This document shows positions 29,590 through 37,354 of a stretch of 64,000 bases of DNA, one piece after another (the stretch's first letter is position 1; every line of letters begins with the position of its first letter). Source of the DNA: CAVVPY01 sp963750295. Its GTDB lineage: Bacteria > Actinomycetota > Actinomycetes > Mycobacteriales > Jatrophihabitantaceae. The position numbers and the translations under genes were made by a program. The notes beneath the pieces were generated by a model. It saw only the letters and a program-made list of their open reading frames with translations. It did no database searches and had not been told where the DNA came from. The stretch covers positions 1,798,001-1,862,000 of the forward strand of contig CAVVPY010000001.1 in the NCBI GenBank assembly GCA_963750295.1. Reading direction: 5' to 3'.

Positions 29590-30783
29590 TCAGACGATCT
29601 TCGTCCCCGCCGCGTAGACCGCGCGGACGCGGTGAATGGCGCCGGGATCCGAGAGCGGATCGCCGTCCACGGCGAGGATGTCGGCGTCGAATCCCGGGGC
29701 CAGTCGACCCTTGCGATCGGCCAGCCCGCACACGCCGGCGGCAACGGCGGTCACCGCGCTCAGCGCCTGCGCGGGCGTGAGCCCGATGCCGATGAGCTGC
29801 GCGATGGCGTGCCGCAGGACGTCGTGCGGTTTCGGCGGCGCGATTCCCGCGTCGGTTGCGGCCACCAGTACCGCGCCGGCCTCGCGCAGCAGGCGCATGT
29901 TGTCCATCATCTTGGGCAGGCGAGTGAGGATTTCCGGCGGCGGGACGAGGCCCGGCACCTGAACTATCCCGAGCGTCGCGCCCACAACGATCCGCCGGTC
30001 GGCGATCTCCCGGATCAGCTCGGCGGGCGAGTCCACCCCGTCCTCGGTCCAGAAGCTCACGTGTTCCATGCCGTCCACGCCAGCGGCCATCGCATCGACG
30101 ATGGCACCGGTCCCGTGCGCGTGCGCGGTGATCGGCAGACCGTGCCGGTGCGCCTCGTCGACGGCGGCGCGGAGATCGCCGACCGCGAACTGGGCGCACT
30201 CCTGGCGCGTGCCCGGCGTGAGGGTGCCGCCGCTGGCCATGATCTTGACGACGTCGACCCCGCGCTCGACGTGCTCGCGCACGGCTCGGCGCACGGACGC
30301 CTCCCCCGGCTCGGTCGCGCCGCCGAGGAAGTGGCAGTGACCGCCGCGGGTCGTGATCGGCGGCCCCGCTGCTATCACGGTCGGCAGTCCCGGCCGGTCG
30401 CGCAGTTCGAGTGAGAGGTACCCGCGATCGCCGAGGTCACGCATCGTGGTCACCCCACCGGCCAGCGCCGTCCTGGCTGCCGCCTCCATCGCGGTGCGGA
30501 CCTCGTCGTCGGTGCGAGCAGCCAGCGAGGCCACCACATCGGGGCCGGCGTCGAAGGCGAGGTGGACGTGCGTGTCGACGAGACCGGGCAGCAAGGTCGC
30601 GCCTGACAGGTCGAGGACGTCGGCATCGCTCGGCGGCGCGACGCCGTGGTCGACCGCGACGATCCGGGCCCCGTCGAGCAGCAGCATCGGTTCGGCGACG
30701 AGCGAGGACGAGACGCCATCGAAGAGGTAGGAGGCGCGGATGGCCGTGAGGCGGCGCCGCTCGGTGACCTCAGTAATCGTCAT
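29590..30783 (-). CDS. Amidohydrolase-family metal-dependent hydrolase
   Basis: A 397-residue amidohydrolase of the prolidase/imidazolonepropionase-like branch. Metal ligands are recognisable: H-x-H in V-D-T-H-V-H-L near residue 65, K in D-V-V-K-I-M-A-S-G-G near residue 180, H in I-T-A-H-A-H-G-T near residue 220, and D in V-A-A-T-D-A-G near residue 315. The C-terminal beta-sandwich returns with G-R-L-A-P-G-F-D-A-D-I-L-A-V-D-G-D-P-L. There is no signal peptide. The substrate is unknown. The ATG at 30783 faces a 154-bp divergent intergenic region with two palindromes. Confidence 0.9.
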   Translation of the reverse strand: MTITEVTERRRLTAIRASYLFDGVSSSLVAEPMLLLDGARIVAVDHGVAPPSDADVLDLSGATLLPGLVDTHVHLAFDAGPDVVASLAARTDDEVRTAMEAAARTALAGGVTTMRDLGDRGYLSLELRDRPGLPTVIAAGPPITTRGGHCHFLGGATEPGEASVRRAVREHVERGVDVVKIMASGGTLTPGTRQECAQFAVGDLRAAVDEAHRHGLPITAHAHGTGAIVDAMAAGVDGMEHVSFWTEDGVDSPAELIREIADRRIVVGATLGIVQVPGLVPPPEILTRLPKMMDNMRLLREAGAVLVAATDAGIAPPKPHDVLRHAIAQLIGIGLTPAQALSAVTAVAAGVCGLADRKGRLAPGFDADILAVDGDPLSDPGAIHRVRAVYAAGTKIV

Positions 30784-30830
30784 CGGGCCATGGTCGGGCA
30801 ACCGGCACTCGGTCGCATCCGTAGTAGCAC

Positions 30831-30846
30831 TTAATCGAGGGATTAA
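30831..30846. promoter_or_regulatory. AT-rich inverted repeat between divergent genes
   Basis: TTAATC-GAGG-GATTAA is a perfect 6-bp inverted repeat with a 4-nt centre, 48 bp from the amidohydrolase start. AT-rich in GC-rich surroundings, it looks like an operator or overlaps a promoter. Confidence 0.5.
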
Positions 30847-30854
30847 TCCGGCAC

Positions 30855-30870
30855 GTACCGAGCTCGGTAC
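30855..30870. promoter_or_regulatory. Perfect 16-bp palindrome between divergent genes
   Basis: GTACCGAGCTCGGTAC is a perfect 16-bp palindrome, 9 bp from the previous repeat and 68 bp before the methyltransferase start. It is a candidate operator for one or both divergent genes. A 14-base resemblance to a cloning polylinker was considered and rejected. Confidence 0.5.
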
Positions 30871-30937
30871 CCTCGGCCGAGCCGTACTGGCCGCGACACG
30901 CACGAGAGGGCAGACCGATCGACATATTTGTGCCGAA

Positions 30938-31681
30938 GTGACGGAGCCGCTGCCACTGACGGGTGAGCGCACCGTTCCCGGCATCCCGGCCGAGAACTAC
31001 TGGTTCCGCCGGCACGAGGCGGCCTACGGGTTCGTCGCCGAGCGGGTGGGCGGCCGGACCGTGCTCGAGGTCGGGTGCGGCGAGGGGTACGGAACCGCGC
31101 TGCTCGCGCGCGCGGCCGAGACGGTCGTCGGCGTCGACTACGACGCTCTGACGGCATCGCATGCCGCGGCGAGCTACCCGCAGGCGCAGTTCGTCCGCGC
31201 CAACCTCGCCGCCCTCCCGTGTCGCACCGGCGCCGTGGACGTCGTGGTGACGCTGCAGGTCATCGAACACGTGTGGAACCACGGCGAATTCGTCGATGAG
31301 TGCAGGCGGGTGCTTGGCCCCGGGGGGCTGCTCGTCGTGTCGACACCGAACCGCCTGACGTTCTCGCCCGGCCAGGACGTCCCGCTCAATCCCTTTCACA
31401 CCGTGGAATTCACTGCGGCCGAGCTGGCCGCGCTCTTGAGTGGCCACGGCCTTGCGATCGAGTCGACGTGGGGCTTGCACGCCGGTGAACGACTGCGTGC
31501 CTGGGACGGGAGACACGACGGCTTCGTGGACGCCCAACTGGGCGGCCCCCCGGACGCGTGGCCGGACGAGCTACGGCGCGACGTTGCCGCCGTCCGGGTT
31601 GACGACTTCCCGATCGTCTCCGAGTCCGACCGTCCCGTGGACGAGTCCCTCGACCTGCTCGTCCTCGCCAGGGTCGGCTGA
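30938..31681 (+). CDS. SAM-dependent methyltransferase, Rv3030-like (candidate methylglucan O-methyltransferase)
   Basis: A 247-residue class I methyltransferase. The SAM site is V-L-E-V-G-C-G-E-G-Y-G-T near residue 45, and the post-I region has V-G-V-D-Y. T-G-E-R-T-V-P-G, E-N-Y-W-F-R-R-H, and V-S-T-P-N-R-L-T-F-S-P-G-Q-D near residue 140 match my memory of M. tuberculosis Rv3030 closely. That gene lies in the 6-O-methylglucose lipopolysaccharide locus and is proposed to O-methylate the alpha-glucan. The GT4 homologue of Rv3032 follows 0.8 kb downstream. The GTG start at 30938 is tentative. The 3' end overlaps the convergent gene by 111 bp. Confidence 0.87.
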   Translation: MTEPLPLTGERTVPGIPAENYWFRRHEAAYGFVAERVGGRTVLEVGCGEGYGTALLARAAETVVGVDYDALTASHAAASYPQAQFVRANLAALPCRTGAVDVVVTLQVIEHVWNHGEFVDECRRVLGPGGLLVVSTPNRLTFSPGQDVPLNPFHTVEFTAAELAALLSGHGLAIESTWGLHAGERLRAWDGRHDGFVDAQLGGPPDAWPDELRRDVAAVRVDDFPIVSESDRPVDESLDLLVLARVG

Positions 31682-32224
31682 GCGGCCCGACTCGAGATAG
31701 AACGAGCGGGCCGCCGACAGCGCGAGCGCCCCGCCGACGGTCAGCGTGATCACCGCCGCGATCAGGAACCAGCCGGACAGGTCGATCGGCGCATCGTCCG
31801 CGTCGGGGATGAACATGGTGCCCCAGTTGGCACATTCGACATGCAGCTTGCCGCTGACCGGAGCGGTGAAGTGCGCAACTGTCGTCTCGGCCTTGGTGTC
31901 GACGCGTTCGGGTGAGACCGAGAGCGCTTGCGTTGCCGACCCGCCGACCGACCACAGGCACGACAGGCCGAGCGTGCCGCCGGACGGGCCAGCCACGCCG
32001 TGCGCCATCATCGCGGCGACGCCGCCCGGGACGGCCAGCGAGTAGGTCTCGGCTTCGGTGACCTGCGCCGAGGCGGGGGCGATCGCGCCCTTCGCGAAGG
32101 GCAGGTCCTCGGTTCCGCTTGCCACCCGCCACAGGCCGAGGCAGGCCAGCCCGGCAAGGAGCAGCCCCGCGGCGACCGCGCCCCTTGTCGCCAGGGCGCG
32201 CGGCGCCATCTCTCGTCCGGACAT
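31571..32224 (-). CDS. Two-helix membrane protein of unknown function
   Basis: A 217-residue protein with one N-terminal helix (A-V-A-A-G-L-L-L-A-G-L-A-C-L-G-L-W) and one near residue 150 (F-L-I-A-A-V-I-T-L-T-V-G-G-A-L-A-L-S). About 110 residues between them are probably outside the membrane and contain two Cys that could form a disulfide. The acidic C-terminal tail overlaps the end of the methyltransferase gene. I do not recognise the family. In mycobacteria the GH57 branching enzyme gene lies at this position; nothing of it is seen here. Confidence 0.65.
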   Translation of the reverse strand: MSGREMAPRALATRGAVAAGLLLAGLACLGLWRVASGTEDLPFAKGAIAPASAQVTEAETYSLAVPGGVAAMMAHGVAGPSGGTLGLSCLWSVGGSATQALSVSPERVDTKAETTVAHFTAPVSGKLHVECANWGTMFIPDADDAPIDLSGWFLIAAVITLTVGGALALSAARSFYLESGRSADPGEDEQVEGLVHGTVGLGDDREVVNPDGGNVAP

Positions 32225-32234
32225 CGCGGCCAGC

Positions 32235-32360
32235 CTACGGCCGCCGCTCGCCGGTGGGTCGCCTCGGCTGCCGGATCAGCCGGTTCTGGGCACTTCGCCG
32301 GTGCAGGTCGCGAGAACGCTGCTCGGCGAGCACGATCATGGTCAGCGCGGGGATTCTCAT
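32235..32360 (-). CDS. Small basic protein, 41 residues
   Basis: A 41-residue frame starting M-R-I-P-A-L-T-M-I-V-L, with GAGGAGA at an ideal distance before the ATG at 32360. That strong site is the main support. The protein is Arg-rich (R-D-L-H-R-R-S-A-Q-N-R-L-I-R-Q) and resembles short basic proteins common in actinobacteria. It ends 10 bp before the start of the two-helix membrane protein and may be its operon leader. The function is unknown. Confidence 0.55.
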   Translation of the reverse strand: MRIPALTMIVLAEQRSRDLHRRSAQNRLIRQPRRPTGERRP

Positions 32361-32486
32361 CGCTGTCTCCTCGGTGGTTCCGTCGTCCGATACGCACGAC
32401 GTTAGGGAGCTGAGGGGGTCCGCCACCTCGGGAGATTTCCCTATTCGAGCCGCGCACACCGGCCCGGCAGGCTAGGGTCGGCCGCC

Positions 32487-33680
32487 GTGCGGGTACTCAT
32501 GCTGTCCTGGGAGTACCCCCCGTTCGTCGTCGGTGGCCTGGGACGTCATGTCGAGGCGCTCGCGCGCGAGCTCGTCGCGGCCGGGCACCACGTCCAGGTA
32601 GTGACGCGCGGTGAGAAGGAAGAGATCGTCGACGAGATCGTCGACGGGGTCCACGTCCGGCGTGCGGCCGCCGATCCGCTGGCGATCGACTTCACCACCG
32701 AATCACTGCTCGCCTGGTCACAGGCCAACGAGCACAGCCTCGTGCGCGCTGCGATGCCGCTCGTGCGCGCGCGTCCGCCGGACGTCGTGCACGCACACGA
32801 CTGGCTGGTCGCGCAGTCGTCGATCACGCTGGCGGCCATCACCGGCGCACCGCTGGTGGCGACCGTCCATGCGACGGAGGCCGGCCGGCACCACGGCTGG
32901 CTGCCGAAGCCGTTGAATCTGGCGATCCACTCGGTCGAGCGGTGGCTGGTGCGTTCGGCCGATGCGGTGATCACGTGCTCGACCGCGATGCACGAGGACG
33001 TGACCCGGCTGTTCGAAGTCGGGGCCGCCAGCGTCGAGGTGATCCCGAACGGGGTCGATCTGGCTCGCTGGCAGGTGCACCCGGATCAGCGCGCCAAAGC
33101 GCGCGCACGGCATTCCGACGGCGGGCCGCTGCTCGCCTGTGCCGGGCGCCTCGTGCACGAGAAGGGCATGCAGACGCTGCTCGACGCCGTCCGTCCGTTG
33201 CGCCGTCACCACCCCGGCCTCCGCGTCGTCATCGCCGGGACCGGCGGCTACGAGCAGGAACTGCACGAGCGGGCGCGTCGGCTGCGCATCGCCCGCGCGG
33301 TCGACTGGCTCGGCTTCACCATGGACGAGGACGTCGCCGCGCTCTTCGCAGCGGCGGACGCGGTGGTCGTGCCGTCCCTGTACGAACCGTTCGGCATCGT
33401 CGCCCTCGAAGCTGTCGCGGCGAGCACCCCGCTCGTCGTCGCGATGACCGGCGGCCTGCGCGACCTGACCGATGCGGGTATCGCGGCCGCATCCTTCACC
33501 CCGGGTGACGTTGGCGCCCTGGTCGAAGCGGTCAACGCAGTGCTCGACGACCCGGTGGCAGCGCGCCGTCAGACGACTAGGGCGACCAGGCTCGTACGGC
33601 GCGACTACGGGTGGCCGTCGGTGGCGGCTGGCACCGCGGCGGTCTACCGGCGCGTGGCGGGTGGCCGCACCGTCCGGTAG
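32487..33680 (+). CDS. GT4 alpha-glucan glycosyltransferase, Rv3032-like
   Basis: A 397-residue GT-B retaining glycosyltransferase of family GT4. The N-terminal domain opens L-S-W-E-Y-P-P-F-V-V-G-G-L-G-R-H-V, with V-V-H-A-H-D-W-L-V-A near residue 105 and A-T-E-A-G-R-H-H-G-W near residue 130. The C-terminal nucleotide-sugar site has R-L-V-H-E-K-G-M and the E-P-F-G-I-V-A-L-E motif near residue 310. These match my memory of M. tuberculosis Rv3032, the alpha-1,4-glucosyltransferase that elongates MGLP and contributes to glycogen. A TAGGGT box 8 nt before the GTG suggests a leaderless transcript. Its end overlaps the MarR gene by 37 bp. Confidence 0.92.
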   Translation: MRVLMLSWEYPPFVVGGLGRHVEALARELVAAGHHVQVVTRGEKEEIVDEIVDGVHVRRAAADPLAIDFTTESLLAWSQANEHSLVRAAMPLVRARPPDVVHAHDWLVAQSSITLAAITGAPLVATVHATEAGRHHGWLPKPLNLAIHSVERWLVRSADAVITCSTAMHEDVTRLFEVGAASVEVIPNGVDLARWQVHPDQRAKARARHSDGGPLLACAGRLVHEKGMQTLLDAVRPLRRHHPGLRVVIAGTGGYEQELHERARRLRIARAVDWLGFTMDEDVAALFAAADAVVVPSLYEPFGIVALEAVAASTPLVVAMTGGLRDLTDAGIAAASFTPGDVGALVEAVNAVLDDPVAARRQTTRATRLVRRDYGWPSVAAGTAAVYRRVAGGRTVR

Positions 33681-34126
33681 CCAGGGTGCACGCCGGGAGT
33701 GAGGCCCTTGTCGTCCGCGATGCGGGTCAGCAATCCGGCGAGGACATCGCGTTCCTTGTCGCTCAGCGCGCTAGAGATCTCGGCCTCGTGAGCCCGTGCC
33801 ACCGTCGCGACCTTCTGCCACGCCGCGCGACCGGCACTCGTGAGCACCAGCGTGTTCCGTCGCCGATCGACGGCGTCGCGGACGCGAGTCACCAAACCTG
33901 CTTCTTCGAGTTCGTCGACGAAGGCGACGACGCGACTGGGGAGAATCCCCAGCGTTTCTGCCAATTCCTGCTGGCTGATCCCGGATGAGCGTGAGAGCAG
34001 GCCGAGGATGCCGGGCTGCGGCCGGAAAAAACCCACTTCGCCGACGCGTTCGTCGAACCGCATCGCGGCATGCGCGCCCAGCTGTGCGAGCAGGAACGCA
34101 ACGCCCTGCGGAGGTGATCCCACCAC
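33644..34126 (-). CDS. MarR-family transcriptional regulator
   Basis: A winged-helix regulator. The fold is visible in Q-P-G-I-L-G-L-L, S-Q-Q-E-L-A-E-T-L-G-I-L-P-S-R-V-V-A-F-V-D-E-L-E near residues 50-75 and the wing D-R-R-R-N-T-L-V-L-T. I prefer the GTG at 34126 (160 residues): TACAGT ends 6 nt before it, and an 11-bp inverted repeat would then cover the -35 region. The ATG codons at 34162 and 34153 give longer products, but they lie inside that repeat. It is expected to autoregulate. It is 64 bp downstream of the acetyltransferase gene on the same strand. Confidence 0.88.
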   Translation of the reverse strand: MVGSPPQGVAFLLAQLGAHAAMRFDERVGEVGFFRPQPGILGLLSRSSGISQQELAETLGILPSRVVAFVDELEEAGLVTRVRDAVDRRRNTLVLTSAGRAAWQKVATVARAHEAEISSALSDKERDVLAGLLTRIADDKGLTPGVHPGYRTVRPPATRR

Positions 34127-34144
34127 GGAAGAACTGTAGCTCAG

Positions 34145-34173
34145 CTCAATCATTCGGACCATGAATGATTGAG
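34145..34173. promoter_or_regulatory. MarR operator candidate
   Basis: CTCAATCATTC and GAATGATTGAG are perfect 11-bp arms around a 7-nt spacer. The site is AT-rich, of MarR type, and directly upstream of the marR gene, whose -35 region it would cover. This is the strongest operator candidate in the window. Confidence 0.75.
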
Positions 34174-34189
34174 GACGGCCATCGCGCTG

Positions 34190-34819
34190 CTAGTGCGGCC
34201 GCCGGTCCCTGATCACGCGCGCAGGCACGCCGACCGCGACGCAGTACGCGGGCAGGTCACGGGTGACGACCGCATTGGCGCCGACCACCGCGCCCTCGCC
34301 GATCACCACTCCGCGCGCGACGGTCACCTTCGTGCCGAGCCACACGTCACGCCCGATCCGCACGCGCGACTTGGCGATGCCCTGGTCGGTGATCGGACGG
34401 GTGACGTCGTCGAATCGATGGTCGAAGTCGGAGATGTAGACGCTGTCGGCGATCAGCGCCGAGTCGCCGATCTCGATGTCGAGGTAGCAGTTGATCGAGA
34501 TGTCGCGGGCCAGCGTGCTCTTGTCACCGAGCGTGAGCGTGCCCTCATGGCAGCGCAGCACGGTGTTGACGCCGAGGTGCACCCAACGCCCGACGACGAG
34601 GCGTCCGTACCCACGGCGCGCATATAGTCGCGCGCCGCGATCGAGGAAGACGAAACCGCGCGTGATCACATGCGGATTGCGCAGCTTGAACACGAGAAAG
34701 CGCCAGTAGCGCACGAGGTACCACGGCGTGTAGGCCCGATTGCGCACCATCCATCGCGCCGAGGCGAGGGTCAGCAAACGACCGCTGCGCAACGGTTCCG
34801 GGTCGGCCTTACCCAACAT
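34190..34819 (-). CDS. Hexapeptide-repeat acyltransferase (WbbJ/maltose-acetyltransferase type)
   Basis: A 209-residue left-handed beta-helix acyltransferase. Hexapeptide turns run from about residue 75 to 195 (L-T-L-G-D-K-S-T-L, I-E-I-G-D-S-A-L-I-A-D, V-R-I-G-R-D-V-W-L-G-T-K-V, V-I-G-E-G-A-V-V-G-A-N-A-V-V). The catalytic His is probably in I-S-D-F-D-H-R-F near residue 133. Its position in an MGLP-like locus corresponds to the mycobacterial acetyltransferase Rv3034c, so it may acetylate or acylate the glucan; this is inference. The ATG lies 11 bases inside the end of the HAD gene, so translation is coupled. Confidence 0.9.
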   Translation of the reverse strand: MLGKADPEPLRSGRLLTLASARWMVRNRAYTPWYLVRYWRFLVFKLRNPHVITRGFVFLDRGARLYARRGYGRLVVGRWVHLGVNTVLRCHEGTLTLGDKSTLARDISINCYLDIEIGDSALIADSVYISDFDHRFDDVTRPITDQGIAKSRVRIGRDVWLGTKVTVARGVVIGEGAVVGANAVVTRDLPAYCVAVGVPARVIRDRRPH

Positions 34820-35465
34820 CGCCGGTCACTCCCAGCACACACGCGAGCTCGGCGGTGCTGTCGCAGATGTGCCTCGGCTCAGCGGCGGCGAGCTCGCCCG
34901 GCATCGCGTAACCCCAGGTGACCGCCACGGTGTCGATGCCGTGCGCCCGTGCCCCGGCGACGTCGTGGGACCGGTCGCCCACCATCACGACCTCGCTCGG
35001 CGCAGGATCGCCCAGGCGGCGCAGCACCTTCGCGATCACCTCCGCCTTGGTCGGCAGGGATCCGTCCAGGTCGTCGCCCCCGATGGTCTCGAACAGCTCG
35101 TGCAGCCCGAGATGCTCGAGGATCGGGACGGCGAAGGCCTCGGGCTTGCTCGTCGCGACCGCCAGGCGGCGCTCGGCGCGCAGCTGCTCGAGCAACGCTG
35201 GCACGCCGGCGAAACTGGTGGTCTCGTACATCGAGGTCGCGTAGTACGACCGATACGCCTCGATCACGGCGCCGAGCCGGTGGGAGCCGACGATCGGCGG
35301 CAACGACTCGTAGAACGGTGGGCCGAGCAGGGCACGCTCGGCCGCCTCGTCCAACTGGGGCAGGCCGTTGACGGCAAACGCATGCCGCAGCGCCGCGAGA
35401 ATCCCCGCCGCCGAGTCCGAGATCGTGCCGTCGAGGTCGAACAGCACGATCGGCGCACCGGGCAC
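34809..35465 (-). CDS. HAD-family phosphatase (phosphoglycolate-phosphatase-like)
   Basis: A 218-residue HAD hydrolase. Motif I is D-L-D-G-T-I-S-D-S, with an alpha-helical cap between residues 15 and 85. Motif II is V-A-T-S-K, with the motif III lysine in P-T-K-A-E-V and motif IV V-M-V-G-D-R-S-H-D. It resembles Gph/PpaX-type enzymes, which act on phosphoglycolate, pyrophosphate or nucleotides; in this locus a sugar phosphate is possible. The GTG start overlaps the TAG stop of the upstream methyltransferase by one base, so it is translated by coupling. Confidence 0.9.
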   Translation of the reverse strand: MPGAPIVLFDLDGTISDSAAGILAALRHAFAVNGLPQLDEAAERALLGPPFYESLPPIVGSHRLGAVIEAYRSYYATSMYETTSFAGVPALLEQLRAERRLAVATSKPEAFAVPILEHLGLHELFETIGGDDLDGSLPTKAEVIAKVLRRLGDPAPSEVVMVGDRSHDVAGARAHGIDTVAVTWGYAMPGELAAAEPRHICDSTAELACVLGVTGDVG

Positions 35466-36409
35466 TAGGGTTTCAGACCCGTGATCTCGGCGTTGTAGAA
35501 GGCGCCGGCAGGGACGACTCGCTCGAGCACCCTGTCGACGGCCGCGAGCCGCAGCCAGGTCTTGAGGGCGAAGTTCGCCCAGCGCATCCCGAGCTTCTCG
35601 CGGGGAACGGCACATTCGAACGTCCGCACCGGCCAGCCGAACCAGGACGCGAGCAGTTCCGAGGTCACGACCCGCACGTCGCCGGCACCGGCCCGCTCGG
35701 CAGTCTCGCGCAGTGCCTTCGGCCCGAAGGTGTGCAGGTCGACGACGGCTTCGAGCGCGGCGGCACGCGAGGACTCGTCGAGTTCCTGCTGCGGACGACG
35801 CCAGCCCCGCAGCGCCGGCAGGCGCGTAGCCCGGGTCGCCGCCCACCAGGTGAATCGCGACAGCCGGCGGGCGACGTAGTCGCCGTACCGCGTCGGCTCG
35901 CCGGCGAATACGAAGCGCCCGCCCGGTTTGAGCACGCGTAGCACCTCACGCAGGGCCAGGTCGACGTCCGGGATGTGGTGCAGCACGGCGTGCCCGATGA
36001 CGAGATCGAAGCTGTTGTCCTCGTACGGCAGGCGCTCGGCGTCCGCGACACGGCCCTCGACCTCGAAGCCGAGTGATCGCGCGTTGCGCTGGGCGACCTC
36101 GACCATTCCCGGGCTCAGGTCGGTCACGTGCCCCTCGGTGAGTACGCCGCCGAGCTTGAGGTTGAGCAGGAAGAACCCGGTGCCGCAGCCCAGTTCCAGC
36201 GCTCGCCCGTAGGGCCACCCGGCACGTCCGGCAACGTGTGCGAACCGCTCACGCGCGTAGTCGATGCACCGGTCGTCGAACGAGATCGACCACTTCTCGT
36301 CGTAGGTGCCGGCCTCCCAGTCGTGATAGAGGACGTTGGCCAGCTTGGGGTCGTCCCAGGCGGCCGCAACCTCCTCGGCTGTCGCGGGCTGGTACGCGGC
36401 AGCCGTCAC
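35465..36409 (-). CDS. SAM-dependent methyltransferase, Rv3038c-like
   Basis: A 314-residue class I methyltransferase. It opens with A-A-A-W-D-D-P-K-L-A-N-V-L-Y-H-D-W-E-A and has the SAM site A-L-E-L-G-C-G-T-G-F-F-L near residue 72. V-G-H-A-V-L-H-H-I-P-D-V and V-L-K-P-G-G-R-F-V-F-A-G-E-P follow. This pattern matches my memory of M. tuberculosis Rv3038c. The substrate is not established; the neighbourhood suggests lipid or glucan modification. The GTG overlaps the TGA of the crotonase gene by four bases. The start codon is set by that overlap and by the conserved N-terminus. Confidence 0.9.
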   Translation of the reverse strand: MTAAAYQPATAEEVAAAWDDPKLANVLYHDWEAGTYDEKWSISFDDRCIDYARERFAHVAGRAGWPYGRALELGCGTGFFLLNLKLGGVLTEGHVTDLSPGMVEVAQRNARSLGFEVEGRVADAERLPYEDNSFDLVIGHAVLHHIPDVDLALREVLRVLKPGGRFVFAGEPTRYGDYVARRLSRFTWWAATRATRLPALRGWRRPQQELDESSRAAALEAVVDLHTFGPKALRETAERAGAGDVRVVTSELLASWFGWPVRTFECAVPREKLGMRWANFALKTWLRLAAVDRVLERVVPAGAFYNAEITGLKP

Positions 36410-37203
36410 GATTCGACCCCGGTGAAGACTGCCTTCCCAGGGCCCTTTTCGATGAACGACGACATCCCGATCACACGGTCCTCGGTCGCGAACAGCGACG
36501 CGAACAGGTGCGACTCGAGGCGCAGGCCGGAGGCCAGGTCGAGCTCGAGTCCCTCGTCGATCGCCGCCTTCGCCGCCGCGAGTGCATGGGCCGGGCCCTT
36601 GGCGAACTTGGCCGCCATCGTCAGCGCCGTCGAATACACCTCGGCGGCCGGGACCACCACGTCGACCAGGCCGATCTCGAGCGCCTCGGCGGCCTCGACG
36701 AAGCGGCCGGTGTAGATCAGGTCCTTGGCCTTGGCCGGCCCGATCAGCCGTGACAGCCGCTGCGTCCCGCCGGCGCCGGGGATGATGCCCAGCAGGATCT
36801 CGGGCTGGCCCCACTTCGCGTTGTCGGCGCTCACCCGGAAGTCCGCGGTCAGGGCCAGTTCGCAGCCGCCCCCGAGGGCATACCCGGTCACCGCGGCGAT
36901 CACCGGCTTGGGCAGCCGGGCCAGCGCATCGAGTGAGGACGTGAGCCGGCCGGCGTCCCGCAGCATGTAGGCGTGGTCCTGGCCGGCGAACTCCTTGACG
37001 TCCGCGCCGGCCGCGAAGACCTTCTCCCCGCCGTAGAGCACCACCGCCCGAACGGCGCCGTCCTGGCCAAGTTCGGCCGCGGCCACGCGCAGTTCTTCCT
37101 GCAGGGCCGTGTTGAGGGCGTTCATCGGTGGCCTGGTCAGCCGGATCGTGGCGACCCCGGTGGGGAGGTCCCCGCCCGTCTCGACCTGCACGAACTCGCC
37201 CAT
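36406..37203 (-). CDS. Enoyl-CoA hydratase/isomerase family protein (EchA17-like)
   Basis: A 265-residue crotonase-fold enzyme. The oxyanion-hole segments are A-G-A-D-V-K-E-F-A-G (near residue 68) and A-L-G-G-G-C-E-L-A-L (near residue 110). The acid residue region is Q-P-E-I-L-L-G-I-I-P-G-A-G-G-T near residue 135. Both glutamate positions typical of hydratases appear present, favouring hydratase activity. It is the first gene of a four-gene coupled run (crotonase, methyltransferase, HAD, acyltransferase). In M. tuberculosis the corresponding neighbour is echA17 (Rv3039c). The ATG at 37203 is preferred over a GTG two codons earlier. Confidence 0.92.
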   Translation of the reverse strand: MGEFVQVETGGDLPTGVATIRLTRPPMNALNTALQEELRVAAAELGQDGAVRAVVLYGGEKVFAAGADVKEFAGQDHAYMLRDAGRLTSSLDALARLPKPVIAAVTGYALGGGCELALTADFRVSADNAKWGQPEILLGIIPGAGGTQRLSRLIGPAKAKDLIYTGRFVEAAEALEIGLVDVVVPAAEVYSTALTMAAKFAKGPAHALAAAKAAIDEGLELDLASGLRLESHLFASLFATEDRVIGMSSFIEKGPGKAVFTGVES

Positions 37204-37354
37204 GCCCACCTCGCATCGTCATCTGTGCCGGCGCCGTGGCAGCGGCCACGTCAGTAACTGTCGCTGATGTCTCTGGCCGTAACGGGTGCCAGCGACACCC
37301 GCAGCCTACGGTCTGCGGCGGGACAACCCCGGACCCGGCGGACCGTGACCCGCG

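Noticed and set aside
30855..30873. CGAGCTCGGTACCC-like stretch resembling a cloning-vector polylinker
   Set aside because: Only about 14 bases match and the flanks are native and unlike vector. The match is part of a longer natural palindrome.
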